Below are positions 34,962 through 45,300 of a stretch of 64,000 nt of DNA, piece by piece. The DNA is from Betaproteobacteria bacterium. Lineage in GTDB: Bacteria; Pseudomonadota; Gammaproteobacteria; Burkholderiales; Rhodocyclaceae. Position numbers and translations under genes: made by a program. The notes under the pieces are model-generated. The model searched no databases and was not told where the DNA came from. It saw only the letters and a list, made by a program, of their open reading frames with translations. The DNA is taken from positions 62,001 through 126,000 of the forward strand of contig JAPTVL010000387.1 of NCBI GenBank assembly GCA_028065725.1. Direction: 5' to 3'. Positions within the stretch are counted from its first letter, which is position 1; each line of letters starts with the position of its first letter.

Positions 34962-34989
34962 AATAGTTGCATAAACATAAGCAACTGTT
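34962..34989. promoter_or_regulatory. Inverted repeat in the RND adaptor/nirS gap
   Basis: AATAGTTGC (34962-34970) and GCAACTGTT (34981-34989) are 9-bp inverted arms with one mismatch and a 10-bp spacer, in the AT-rich region between divergent genes. A dimeric regulator site is plausible. Which gene it serves is unknown. Confidence 0.4.
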
Positions 34990-35008
34990 TCATAAGTGAA
35001 AGTCTCGA

Positions 35009-35022
35009 TTGATTGGAGTTAA
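35009..35022 (+). promoter_or_regulatory. FNR/DNR-like box upstream of nirS
   Basis: TTGATTGGAGTTAA keeps one perfect half-site (TTGAT) and a degenerate second half of the FNR/DNR consensus TTGAT-N4-ATCAA. A TTTAAG about 27 bp downstream could be the -10 (35043-35048), placing the box near -41. This would give anaerobic or nitric-oxide-dependent control of nirS. Confidence 0.4.
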
Positions 35023-36858
<1,836 letters not shown>

Positions 36859-36880
36859 GTCGCAGCACCTGCTGCAAGTG

Positions 36881-36906
36881 AAACGGGGGCCGCGGCCCCC
36901 GTTTTT
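36881..36906 (+). terminator. Rho-independent terminator after nirS
   Basis: ACGGGGGCC and GGCCCCCGT form a near-perfect GC stem followed by TTTT, 23 bases after the nirS stop. The flanking AAA/TTT also makes it usable from the minus strand, where the CbiX-like operon ends. Confidence 0.85.
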
Positions 36907-36940
36907 CATTATGTTTCCGCGGGACGCGGCGGCGCGGAGT

Positions 36941-37312
36941 TCAAGCCCCGGGCTGCGCCTTCAGCGCATAGTCGGCCATCGCCGCAAGAACGGATTCCGC
37001 CTCGCCCACCGGTGCGGCGAGTTCGATGACCAGGCCTGGGTGACGGTCCATGGCATTCGCCGCCAGTTGCGGCAGATCCTTCTTCACATGGCTGCCGGCG
37101 GCCATGAAGATCGGCACCACGACGATCTGCGTCGCACCCTGGTCCACGAGGCAGGCGACGCCCTCGTCGAAGCTGGGCCGCATCAGTTCGAGAAAGCCCG
37201 GCTCGACCAGTGCCTTCGGGTCGCGCGCCTTGATCGCGGCGCGGATGCGATGAAAAGGCTCAGCCCACTCCGGATTGCGGGCGCCATGGCCATAGAGCAG
37301 GATTGCCTTCAC
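36941..37312 (-). CDS. CbiX/sirohydrochlorin chelatase-like protein (short form)
   Basis: 123 residues, the length of single-domain CbiX(S). Begins MKAILLYGHGARNPEWAEPF with the conserved HG(A/S)R chelatase start, and has the second strand ELMRPSFDEGVACLVDQGAT, then VVVPIFMAAGSHVKKDLP with the metal-binding His. It would insert a metal (Co or Fe) into sirohydrochlorin, the precursor of siroheme and also of heme d1, which NirS next door needs; that link is inference. The start overlaps the MFS stop by four bases, so it is the last gene of the TRAP operon. Confidence 0.85.
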   Translation of the reverse strand: MKAILLYGHGARNPEWAEPFHRIRAAIKARDPKALVEPGFLELMRPSFDEGVACLVDQGATQIVVVPIFMAAGSHVKKDLPQLAANAMDRHPGLVIELAAPVGEAESVLAAMADYALKAQPGA

Positions 37313-38577
37313 TTCTTGTCCTCAGATTTCCAGATGTTGCGGCAGCCGGTTTCCCGGACGAACAGCGTGGCGATCCATCCGGCAACCGCCGCCGCGGTCA
37401 ACAGCAGCATGCCGTTGCGCCAGTCGCCGGCGGAGTAGATGCGCACGCCGGCCTCCATTCTGCCATCCCAGGTGCGTTCCATGAGCCAGCCGACCATCGG
37501 CTGCAGTATCGCCGGGCCGAGGAAGATGCCGACATTCACCACGCTGGTGGCCATACCCGAGAGCTGCGGCGGATTGACCTCCTTGGCGCTGGCCCAGGAC
37601 AGCGTGAAGCCGGCCGTGGCGAGCCCCATCATGATGCACAGGCTATAAGTTGCCGCCAGCGGCAAGGCGCCGTCGGCACGCCAGGTCGCCCACAACCAGA
37701 CGGCCCAGCCCAGCACGTGCAGGCCGGAGACCGCCAGCGCCACCGACTTGCGCCGCCCCACGGCATCGGAGACGCGGCCCCACAGGGCAGATCCGAGAGC
37801 AAAGCCGAGGAAGTAAATGCTCACATGATTGGAGGCGACGGCGCGCGACATGGCGTGCATCTGGGTCAGGTAAGGCACCGCCCAGAGTCCGGCAAAGGTA
37901 AAGAAGGCGCCGGACAGTCCGGTGTTGGCGAAGAAGCCGGGCCAGGTCGCACGGTTCTTCAGCACCGAGACCAGGCCGGACAGCCAGGCCGTGCGATCGA
38001 CCTTGCCCGCCGGGGTTTCGATCACCCAGGCGCGACTGGCGAAGGCCAGCACGACGGAGAGAACGCCGACCACGACGAAGACCTGGCGCCAGCCGGCAGC
38101 CTGCGTCGCCCAGGCCAGCGGCGCACCGGCCAGGATCGAGCCGAAATTGCCGATCAGCATGCACAGCCCGGTCAGCGTGGCGAAGCGGCGTTCGTCGAAG
38201 CCGATCGCCAGCAGTTTGAGCATCGCGATGAAGGTCACCGAGACGCCGAGGCCGACCAGGGTACGGCCGACGAAGGCCAGCTCGAAACTCGGCGCCAGCC
38301 CGAACAGGATCGCCCCGACGCCGGCCACCAGCCCGCCCCACCAGAGGATGCGGCGCGGCCCCAGGGTGTCGGCCAGCACCCCGGTGGGGATCTGCATCAG
38401 CGTGTAGACGTAGAAGTAAGTCGCCGCCAGCGTGCCGAGCTGCGCGCCGCCGATGGCGAAGCTGACCTGCAGGTCGCCGGAGATCGCCGCCGGGGCGACG
38501 CGATGGAAGAAGGACAGCAGGTAGGCGGCAATCGCCACGCCGAGGCCGAGCAGCACGGCCGGCCGGGTGGGATTCAT
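37309..38577 (-). CDS. MFS transporter
   Basis: 422 residues, twelve predicted membrane helices. Start ATG 38577 is preceded by GGAGG. Helix 1 motif (LLGLGVAIAAYLLSFFHRVAP), loop 2-3 motif A-like GVLADTLGPRRILWWGG, and loop 8-9 GRVSDAVGRRKSVALA. The FFHR-APA start is typical of a group near nitrate/nitrite and sugar-phosphate MFS carriers, but the substrate cannot be read. Lies between a D-hydroxyacid dehydrogenase gene and a CbiX-like gene, same strand. Confidence 0.88.
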   Translation of the reverse strand: MNPTRPAVLLGLGVAIAAYLLSFFHRVAPAAISGDLQVSFAIGGAQLGTLAATYFYVYTLMQIPTGVLADTLGPRRILWWGGLVAGVGAILFGLAPSFELAFVGRTLVGLGVSVTFIAMLKLLAIGFDERRFATLTGLCMLIGNFGSILAGAPLAWATQAAGWRQVFVVVGVLSVVLAFASRAWVIETPAGKVDRTAWLSGLVSVLKNRATWPGFFANTGLSGAFFTFAGLWAVPYLTQMHAMSRAVASNHVSIYFLGFALGSALWGRVSDAVGRRKSVALAVSGLHVLGWAVWLWATWRADGALPLAATYSLCIMMGLATAGFTLSWASAKEVNPPQLSGMATSVVNVGIFLGPAILQPMVGWLMERTWDGRMEAGVRIYSAGDWRNGMLLLTAAAVAGWIATLFVRETGCRNIWKSEDKK

Positions 38578-38651
38578 CTCAGCCTCCTGCCGGGCCGCCC
38601 CAAGGGAGGCTGAAGCCAATCCCCCGGCGATGGCGAAGCCATCGAACCGAC

Positions 38652-38687
38652 GTCACCCCTTTCCGCGGGAAAGAGGTCGGGAGATAG
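38652..38687. repeat. Dispersed hairpin repeat, copy A
   Basis: GTCACCCCTTTCC then GGGAAAGAGG and CGGGAGATAG: an imperfect hairpin in the 120-bp gap between the MFS and dehydrogenase genes. The same layout is found in better form at 45813-45847. Confidence 0.45.
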
Positions 38688-38697
38688 GCAATCATTA

Positions 38698-39672
38698 TCA
38701 TTTCAGGACGTCGGGGTTGAGCAGGTTGGGCGGGCGCTGACCGGAGAGCGCCGCAATCAGGTTGTCGGCCGCGGTCATCGCCATCGCCATGCGCGTCGCC
38801 CGCGAACTGGAACCGATATGCGGCGTCAGCGCGACGTTGTCGAGTTCGAGGAAGCCGGGATTGAACTTCGGCTCGCCCTCGAACACGTCCAGCCCCGCCC
38901 CCGCAAGTCGGCCCTGGCGCAACGCCGCAATCAACGCCTCGTCGTCGACGATGCCGCCGCGCGCGACATTGATCAGATGCGCCGTGGGCTTCATCAGCGC
39001 CAGTTCGGCGGCGCCGATGGTGTGATGACTTTCCGGCGAATAGGGCAGCAGCAGCACCAGGAAATCGGATTCGCGCAGCAGGGTTTGCTTGTCCACCCAG
39101 GTGGCGCGGCATTCGGCTTCGCGCTCGGCCGGCAAGGGCGTGCGCTTGTGGTAGATCACCTTCATGTCGAAGCCCAGCGCGCGCCGCGCCACGGTCTGCC
39201 CGATGCGGCCCATGCCGAGGATGCCGAGCGTGGCGTGATGCACGTCCGTGCCCAGCCACTGGATGAACTGCCAGCCCTGCCACTCGCCCTTGCGCAGCCA
39301 GCGCTCGGCCGCTGGCAAACGCCGCGCCGTCGCCATCAGCAGCGCCCAGGCCAGGTCGGCCGTGGTGTCGTCGAGCACGCCCGGGGTATTGGTCGCCATG
39401 ACGCCGGCACGCGTACAGGCGGCGAGGTCGATGTTGTTGTAGCCGACGGCGAAATTGCAGATCGCTTTCAGACCTGGCGCCGCGGCGATCACCTCGGCCG
39501 TGATCGGGTCGGTGGCCGCGGTCAGTGCACCGGCCTTGCCGGTCAGGCGCGCCTTGAGCCCTTCGACACCAAGCACCGCATCCGCCTGATTGTCATCGAC
39601 TTCAAAATGCTGGCGCAGGCGCTCCAGCACTTCGGGAAAGACTTCGCGGGCAACCAGAATTTTCTGCTTCAT
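38698..39672 (-). CDS. D-2-hydroxyacid dehydrogenase (glyoxylate/hydroxypyruvate reductase GhrB-like)
   Basis: NAD(P)H-dependent enzyme reducing 2-oxoacids such as glyoxylate or hydroxypyruvate, 324 residues from ATG 39672 with AAGGACA just upstream. Nucleotide-binding GILGMGRIGQTVARR, catalytic Arg in INVARGGIVDDEAL, Glu in DVFEGEP and His in ALTPHIGSSSRAT. It starts 13 bases after the TRAP large permease stop. Together they suggest uptake and interconversion of a 2-oxo or 2-hydroxy acid. Confidence 0.9.
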   Translation of the reverse strand: MKQKILVAREVFPEVLERLRQHFEVDDNQADAVLGVEGLKARLTGKAGALTAATDPITAEVIAAAPGLKAICNFAVGYNNIDLAACTRAGVMATNTPGVLDDTTADLAWALLMATARRLPAAERWLRKGEWQGWQFIQWLGTDVHHATLGILGMGRIGQTVARRALGFDMKVIYHKRTPLPAEREAECRATWVDKQTLLRESDFLVLLLPYSPESHHTIGAAELALMKPTAHLINVARGGIVDDEALIAALRQGRLAGAGLDVFEGEPKFNPGFLELDNVALTPHIGSSSRATRMAMAMTAADNLIAALSGQRPPNLLNPDVLK

Positions 39673-39684
39673 TGTCCTTGCCAC

Positions 39685-41694
39685 TCAATTGCCATAGAGG
39701 ACGCCAGGCAGCCACATGCCGATCCCGGGGAAGATGTAGAGCAGCGCCAAGGCAAACACCTGAATCGCCATGAAGGGCATCATGCCGGCGAAGATCTGAT
39801 TCAGTGTCACATGCGGCGGCGACACCCCCTTCAGATAGAAAGCCGCCATCGCCACCGGCGGCGAGAGGAAGGCCGTCTGCAGGTTCAATGCCACCAGCAG
39901 GCCGAAGAACAGCGGATCGACCCCGAAATGCGGCAGCAGCGGAATGAAGATCGGCATGAAGATGACGATGATCTCGGTCCATTCCAGCGGCCAGCCGAGG
40001 ATGAAAATGATGAACTGGCTGAGCAGCATGAACTGCAGCGGCGTCATGTCGAGCGACAACACCCATTTCTCGACCAGCTCCTGCCCGCCCAGCAGCGCGA
40101 AGGCCGCCGAGAAGATCGACGAACCGACGAACAGCCAGCAGACCATGGCCGAGGTCTTGGCGGTGAGGAACACGGACTCCTTGACCACGGCGAAGTTGAG
40201 CTGCTTGTAGGCTGCGGCGAGGATGAAGCCGCCCGCCGAACCGATGGCCGCGGCCTCGGTCGGCGTCGCGAAGCCGAACACGATGCTGCCGAGCACGGCG
40301 AGAATCATCAGTGCCAGGGGAAAGAAGGATCCCAGCAGCATCTTGAAGACTTCAAGGCGAACGAAGGTGAAGATGGCGTAGAAACCGACGGCGCTGGCGA
40401 CGCTGACGCCGAACACGATCCAGTACCACATGGGAATCGGCAGGCGTTCTGCGGCTTCGGGAGTTGGTGCCGGCGGTACGTCGATCATGGCCGCCTTGGC
40501 CGGCGCTTCCCCGGCGGTAGCGGCGTCCTTGGCCGCCGGCGGTTCCTGTACGCCTTCGGCGGGCGGTTCCTTGAGGTCCTCCGCGGGCGGCTCCTTGAGG
40601 CCGTCGGCCTCCTCGTCCTTGGGCTCGGCCAAACCGCCTTCCTCCTTCGGCTCCTCCAGCCCGCCGGCAGCGCCCTCGGCGGACTCCTCGGCGATGCCGC
40701 CGCCCATTTCCATCAACCCCGCAGTCTCGGCCTTGACCACGGGTTTGGTTGCAATGTGCCAGGTAAAGCCGAGGAACAGCGCCAGCGTCAGCGCCGGCAG
40801 CAGTGCGATGAATCCCTGCTTGGCGATCACTCCGCTGCTGATGCCGAGATTGCGCGAACCCTTGAGCGCGCCGATCAGGCCCGGCAAAACGCGATGGCTG
40901 ATCGCGTCGCGGATTTTTTCGTTGGCCGCGGGCAGATCGATGTGGCGTTCCTCCATCGGCAGCGGCGGCGCCAGATGGGGCTTCCACTTGGCGACGACGA
41001 TCACATAGAGGATGTAGAGACTGGCCAGCATGATGCCGGGGAAGAAGGCCCCGGCGTAGAGCTGCACCACCGAGACGCCGGCGGTGGCGCCATAGACGAT
41101 CAGCAGCACCGAGGGCGGGATCAGGATGCCAAGGCAACCGCCGGCGGTGATCACGCCCGCCGACAGACGCACGTCATAGCCAGACTTGAGCATGGCCGGC
41201 AAAGCCAGCAGGCCCATCAGCGTCACTACCGCACCGACGATGCCGGTGGCCGTGGCAAAGATCGCGCAGGTCACCAGCGTCGCCACCGCCAGTGCGCCGG
41301 GCACACGCGCCAGCGCCAGTTCCAGCGAGCGGAACAGCTTGGCGATCAGGTTGGCGCGCTCGACCAGGTAACCCATGAAGACGAACAGCGGGATCGAGAT
41401 CAGCACGTCGTTGGACATCACCGAATAGGCGCGCTGCACCATCAGGTCCAGCGTCTGGCGCTGGGCCAGTTCCGGATTGCCGCTGCGATAGGCCAGCCAG
41501 GCGAAGAACACGCCCATGCCCATCAGGGTAAAGGCAGTGGGGAAGCCGAGCATGATCGCCACCACCACCAGCGAGAGCATCAGCAGGCCGATGTGGCCGT
41601 TCTGCATGTTGCTCCAGGGCATGAAGATCACCGTGACGGTGAGGATCATCGCCATCAGCGAAAAGCCGAACCAGAGTTCCTTCCTGATTTTCAT
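39685..41694 (-). CDS. TRAP transporter large permease (DctM) with acidic insert
   Basis: Large membrane subunit of a sodium-coupled TRAP importer. 669 residues, versus about 430 in the standard family. The N-terminal half (FPTAFTLMGMGVFFAW, IPLFVFMGYLVERANL, GGCLGILIPPSVLLIVYG) and C-terminal half (FATPTEAAAIGSAGGF, PLEWTEIIVIFMPIF, SPPVAMAAFYLKGVSP) are intact. Between them lie extra helices and a Glu/Pro/Ala-rich segment, residues about 321-418, with repeats such as LKEPPAED/LKEPPAEG and EEPKEEGG/AEPKDEEA. The extended helix count occurs in other long DctM proteins. The acidic repeat is unusual. Overlaps the DctQ stop by four bases. Confidence 0.92.
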   Translation of the reverse strand: MKIRKELWFGFSLMAMILTVTVIFMPWSNMQNGHIGLLMLSLVVVAIMLGFPTAFTLMGMGVFFAWLAYRSGNPELAQRQTLDLMVQRAYSVMSNDVLISIPLFVFMGYLVERANLIAKLFRSLELALARVPGALAVATLVTCAIFATATGIVGAVVTLMGLLALPAMLKSGYDVRLSAGVITAGGCLGILIPPSVLLIVYGATAGVSVVQLYAGAFFPGIMLASLYILYVIVVAKWKPHLAPPLPMEERHIDLPAANEKIRDAISHRVLPGLIGALKGSRNLGISSGVIAKQGFIALLPALTLALFLGFTWHIATKPVVKAETAGLMEMGGGIAEESAEGAAGGLEEPKEEGGLAEPKDEEADGLKEPPAEDLKEPPAEGVQEPPAAKDAATAGEAPAKAAMIDVPPAPTPEAAERLPIPMWYWIVFGVSVASAVGFYAIFTFVRLEVFKMLLGSFFPLALMILAVLGSIVFGFATPTEAAAIGSAGGFILAAAYKQLNFAVVKESVFLTAKTSAMVCWLFVGSSIFSAAFALLGGQELVEKWVLSLDMTPLQFMLLSQFIIFILGWPLEWTEIIVIFMPIFIPLLPHFGVDPLFFGLLVALNLQTAFLSPPVAMAAFYLKGVSPPHVTLNQIFAGMMPFMAIQVFALALLYIFPGIGMWLPGVLYGN

Positions 41695-42344
41695 TTGGCC
41701 GCTCCTGCGTGCGCCTGTTGCTCGTGCTCCCGGGCAACCACAAATTTGTCGAGGGCGGCGATGTCCTCATCCTTGACGTGCACCATTTCCTTCAGTTTTT
41801 CGACGTCGACTTCCTCGACGTCCTGCTCGCGCGACGGCCACTCGCCGTCGCGGATGCAGATGACGCAGCGGATGATCTCGACCACCCCCTGCAGCAGCAG
41901 GAACGCGCCAGCCAGGGGAAGAACGGTCTTGAACGGGTAGATCGGCGGGCCGTCGGCGGTGACGTTCGAATGCTCGTTGATGGCCCAGGCGTCGCCGGCA
42001 AAGTTGTAGCCGGCCCAGGCCAGGGCGAACACGCCGGGAATGAAGAACAGGAAATACAGCAGCAGGTCCAGGCTGGCCTGGACCCGCGGCGCAAAGAAGC
42101 CGTAGAGAACGTCGCCACGCACGTGGCCGTTCTTGGACAGGGTGTAGGCGCCGGCCATCATGAACACCGTGCCGTACATCATGATCATGACGTCGAAGGC
42201 CCAGGGGTGCGGGTTATCGAAGGCATAGCGCGAGATCACCTCCCAGGTGATCATGAAGGTCAGGGAAACGATCAGCCACGAAAAGACCTGGCCGATGAAG
42301 GTGCTGATCCTGTCGATGGTCAGCAGAAATTTTTGCAATTGCAT
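41691..42344 (-). CDS. TRAP transporter small permease (DctQ)
   Basis: Small membrane subunit of the same TRAP importer, 217 residues, four helices (FSWLIVSLTFMITWEVISRY, FDVMIMMYGTVFMMAGAYTL, LLYFLFFIPGVFALAWAGYN, TVLPLAGAFLLLQGVVEIIR). The characteristic WEVISRYAFDNPHPWAFD motif is present. It has a longer C-terminal charged tail (about 50 residues, Glu/Asp/Lys-rich) than most DctQ proteins. Starts 74 bases after the binding-protein gene. Confidence 0.9.
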   Translation of the reverse strand: MQLQKFLLTIDRISTFIGQVFSWLIVSLTFMITWEVISRYAFDNPHPWAFDVMIMMYGTVFMMAGAYTLSKNGHVRGDVLYGFFAPRVQASLDLLLYFLFFIPGVFALAWAGYNFAGDAWAINEHSNVTADGPPIYPFKTVLPLAGAFLLLQGVVEIIRCVICIRDGEWPSREQDVEEVDVEKLKEMVHVKDEDIAALDKFVVAREHEQQAHAGAAK

Positions 42345-42418
42345 GTGTTGGCCTGCTGAAAAAAATCAACCACCCGGAACCAGCCCGGATGGTTGATGGA
42401 TGATGAAGCGAAAACCTC

Positions 42419-43576
42419 TCAACCCTTCTTGGGCGCAGCCTTCTTGGCGCCGAAGAAATGGCTTACGGCCATGCGACGGCTGACGTAGGTGTCCTGGTCC
42501 CATTTCACCGCGCGCTCGGCAAAGGCCCTTTGCGATGCGGCGATTTCCTTGAACAGGGGATTTTCCGCCGACTTCTTGGCCATGATGTCCGACCACAACG
42601 TGAGCTGCTTCTGCAGCACGGCATCCGGGGTCTTGTAGAACTTGACCTTGTCCTTGGTCTGCAGCTCGATGTAGTCCTTCGAATAACGATCGATCGCCTT
42701 CCACGACATGTCGGCGGAGGCAGCCTCCACGGCATTGTTGATGATCGCCTTCATTTTCGCCGGCAGCGCATCGTACTTCGGCTTGTTGAACATGATCTCG
42801 AAAGTCTCGGCGCTCTGGTGGTAGCTCTGCAGCATGCAGACCTTCGACACGTCGGCGAAGCCGAGCAGGCGGTCCGAGGTGGCATTGTTGAATTCGGCCG
42901 CGTCGAGCAGGCCGCGGTCCATGGCCGGCACGATCTCGCCGCCGGGCAGCGCATTCACCGCCGCGCCCATGGCCGTGAACAAGTCGATGGCGAGGCCGTT
43001 GGTGCGGAACTTGAGGCCCTTGAAATCCTCCACCTTGGTGACCGGCTTCTTGAACCAGCCCAGCGGTTGCGTCGCCATCGGGCCGTAGAGGAAGGACTGC
43101 ACCGTGGTGATGCCGATCGAGGCATACAGCTTGGCCAGCAGCTCGGCACCGCCGCCGTACTTGTGCCAGGCCAGCAGCATGTTGGCGTCCATGCCGAAGG
43201 CCGGACCGGAGTTCCACAGCGCCAGCGCATTCTGCTTGCCGTAGTGATAACCCAGCACGCCGTGGCCGCCGTCCAGCGTGCCCTTGGACACCGCCTCCAG
43301 CAGCCCGAAGGCAGGAACCACCGCACCGGCCGGCAGCACTTCGATCTTGAGATCGCCGCCGGTCATGTCGTTGACCTTCTTGGCGAAGTCCAGCGCGTAT
43401 TCGTGGAAAATGTCCTTGGCCGGCCAGGTGCTCTGCCAGCGCATGCTGATCGGGCCGGCCTGCGCCTTGGCGATCATCGGGAAACCCGCGGCGACGGCAC
43501 CCGCTGTGCCGGTAGCGGCGGCAGCGAGGAACTTGCGGCGGGACGGTTTCAGTTCGGCTTGCTTGGTGTCGGACAT
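42419..43576 (-). CDS. TRAP transporter substrate-binding protein (DctP family)
   Basis: Periplasmic receptor of the TRAP importer, 385 residues from ATG 43576, preceded by AGGAGGAG. The N-terminus carries a twin-arginine-like signal (PSRRKFLAAAATGTAGAVAA ... IAKAQA), suggesting Tat export. The mature protein (WQSTWPAKDIFHEYALDFAK, EVLPAGAVVPAFGLLEAV, GLKFRTNG, PGGEIVPAMDRGLLDAAE) resembles the TakP-like group that binds 2-oxo acids, agreeing with the D-hydroxyacid dehydrogenase in the same operon. The specificity is inference. Confidence 0.9.
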   Translation of the reverse strand: MSDTKQAELKPSRRKFLAAAATGTAGAVAAGFPMIAKAQAGPISMRWQSTWPAKDIFHEYALDFAKKVNDMTGGDLKIEVLPAGAVVPAFGLLEAVSKGTLDGGHGVLGYHYGKQNALALWNSGPAFGMDANMLLAWHKYGGGAELLAKLYASIGITTVQSFLYGPMATQPLGWFKKPVTKVEDFKGLKFRTNGLAIDLFTAMGAAVNALPGGEIVPAMDRGLLDAAEFNNATSDRLLGFADVSKVCMLQSYHQSAETFEIMFNKPKYDALPAKMKAIINNAVEAASADMSWKAIDRYSKDYIELQTKDKVKFYKTPDAVLQKQLTLWSDIMAKKSAENPLFKEIAASQRAFAERAVKWDQDTYVSRRMAVSHFFGAKKAAPKKG

Positions 43577-43697
43577 GGGACTCCTCCTGGGATGATTTGA
43601 GATTTGGCGGTCTCCTGGCATTCGCCATGGCGACCAGCGATCCTGTTTTTGAACCTTCGGTACTGCAAAGACGAAGCCACTTTACCAGAAACAGAAT

Positions 43698-43708
43698 TTG
43701 TCTGACAA
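43698..43708. promoter_or_regulatory. Candidate FadR-family operator
   Basis: TTGTCTGACAA is a perfect 5-1-5 palindrome, followed two bases later by a further GGACAA half-like site. It lies 26 bases before the regulator start and in the divergent promoter region of the TRAP operon, so the regulator may repress both. Confidence 0.5.
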
Positions 43709-43734
43709 TAGGACAACAGTTAAAAAAGGTGTCC

Positions 43735-44529
43735 ATGCCAGCCACCCCCCCCCAAGCTGCCGAGCCCAGCACCGAATTGAGCCGAATTACGCGGCCCTTG
43801 CGCCTTTCCGAAGAAGTCTCGGGCGATTTGCTGCGCCGTATCGCGCGCGGCGAGCTCAAGCCGGGCGACCGCCTGCCGACCGAAAAGGCGCTGGGCGAAG
43901 CCTTCGGCGTCAGCCGTGCCGTGGTGCGCGAAGCGATCGCGCGACTCAAGGCCGATGGCCTGATCGAAACCCGCCAGGGCTCGGGGGCCTTCGTGGTCGA
44001 GGCGCCGAAAACCATCAACCTGCGCTTCTGGCAGGGCGCCGGGCCGGAACTCGACGAGTTGCGCGACATCTTCGAACTGCGCGTCATGGTCGAAGGCGCC
44101 GTGGCCGAACTGGCTGCGCAGCGCCGCGACGAAGATGACCTGAAAAACATGGCAGAACACCTGCAGGCGATGGACGACGCGATGACCGCCGGCCGCGACG
44201 GCACGGAAGCGGACGACAACTTTCATATCGCGATGGCCAGGGCGACGCACAATGCCTACGTCAGCCAGCTGGTGGAATTTCTCGGCCGCCATTTTTCCGA
44301 TTCGCGCAAGCTGTCCTGGCGGGGCACGCGCAGCGAACTTGCGCACCCGCACGAAGCCCAGAATGAGCATCGCGCCCTGTTCGACGCCATATCGCGCGGC
44401 AACGCCGAGGCGGCGCGGTGCTGCGCACAGGAGCACCTGCGCGGCGCCGCCGGCCGCTTCGGCATAATGCTGGCCCTCGACCTCGATCGGCTACCCCCTG
44501 CCGCCACCAAAACCTGCGACGAACGCTAA
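43735..44529 (+). CDS. FadR-type GntR transcriptional regulator
   Basis: 264 residues from ATG 43735 (AAAAAAGGT upstream). N-terminal winged helix (LSEEVSGDLLRRIARGELKP, LPTEKALGEAFGVSRAVVRE, LIETRQGSGAFV) and C-terminal FCD ligand domain with metal-site residues (DDNFHIAMARATHN, EHRALFDAISRGN). FadR-type regulators next to TRAP or lactate/2-oxoacid genes usually sense the transported acid. Divergent from the DctPQM operon, with the TTGTCTGACAA palindrome between them. Confidence 0.9.
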   Translation: MPATPPQAAEPSTELSRITRPLRLSEEVSGDLLRRIARGELKPGDRLPTEKALGEAFGVSRAVVREAIARLKADGLIETRQGSGAFVVEAPKTINLRFWQGAGPELDELRDIFELRVMVEGAVAELAAQRRDEDDLKNMAEHLQAMDDAMTAGRDGTEADDNFHIAMARATHNAYVSQLVEFLGRHFSDSRKLSWRGTRSELAHPHEAQNEHRALFDAISRGNAEAARCCAQEHLRGAAGRFGIMLALDLDRLPPAATKTCDER

Positions 44530-44578
44530 ACTGTCCGCCGCGCCCTTCCCCGCCCAGCCCAAGCACACCCCTACCTCC

Positions 44579-45298
44579 ATGCTCGACATTTCCACCGCCG
44601 CATTCTGGATTGCGGTACTGCAAATCATCCTGATCGACATCCTGCTCGGCGGCGACAATGCCGTAGTGATTGCGCTGGCCTGCCGCAAGCTGCCCGACGA
44701 TCAGCGCAAGAAGGGCATCTTCTGGGGCGTGGTGGGTGCCATCGGCCTGCGTGTCGTGCTGATCTTCTTTGCCCTGCAGCTGCTGGCGGTGCCCTGGCTC
44801 AAGATCGTCGGCGCCCTGCTGCTGTTCTGGATCGGCGTCAAGCTGCTGCTGCCGGAGGACGAAGGCCATGGCGAGGTCGCTGCGTCGACCTCGCTGGCCG
44901 GCGCGATCAAGACCATCATCGTCGCCGACGCCGTGATGAGCCTCGACAACGTGATCGCCGTGGCCGGTGCCGCCAACGGCAGTATGCTGCTGGTGGTGTT
45001 CGGCATCCTGGTCTCGATCCCGATCGTGGTCTGGGGCAGCCAGCTGGTGTTGAAGCTGATGGACCGCTACCCGATCGTGATCACCGCCGGCGGCGCCCTG
45101 CTGGGCTGGATCGGCGGCGGCATGATCGTCACCGACCCGGCCCTGCCGGCCGGACTGCTGGATGGCATACCCTACGTCAAGACGATTGCGGCGCTGGCCG
45201 GTGCCGTGCTGGTAGTCGCCATCGGCAAATGGCTGGCGCTGCGCGCCGCGCCGCGAGCCGCCGTCGAACTCACCGCCAACGATTCCACGAAAGGCTGA
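44579..45298 (+). CDS. TerC family membrane protein
   Basis: 239 residues, seven predicted helices. The paired acidic TerC motifs are present: ILLGGDNAVVIALACRKLP near the N-terminus and DAVMSLDNVIAVAGAANG in the second repeat. TerC/YkoY-type proteins export Mn2+ or other metals and load metals to exported proteins. No manganese riboswitch fits in the 49-bp upstream gap. Followed after two bases by the universal stress protein gene. Confidence 0.9.
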   Translation: MLDISTAAFWIAVLQIILIDILLGGDNAVVIALACRKLPDDQRKKGIFWGVVGAIGLRVVLIFFALQLLAVPWLKIVGALLLFWIGVKLLLPEDEGHGEVAASTSLAGAIKTIIVADAVMSLDNVIAVAGAANGSMLLVVFGILVSIPIVVWGSQLVLKLMDRYPIVITAGGALLGWIGGGMIVTDPALPAGLLDGIPYVKTIAALAGAVLVVAIGKWLALRAAPRAAVELTANDSTKG

Positions 45299-45300
45299 AC

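Noticed and set aside
37303..38613. Plus-strand open frame opposite the MFS gene
   Set aside because: Gln/His/Arg/Asp-rich with no hydrophobic segments. It mirrors the membrane protein on the other strand.
38818..41940. Plus-strand open frame of over 1000 codons opposite the dehydrogenase and TRAP genes
   Set aside because: His/Arg/Gln/Asp-rich nonsense translation antisense to clearly recognisable genes, with no ribosome site or domain.
44530..44578. Manganese (yybP-ykoY) riboswitch before the TerC gene
   Set aside because: The 49-base gap is too short and lacks the conserved loops.
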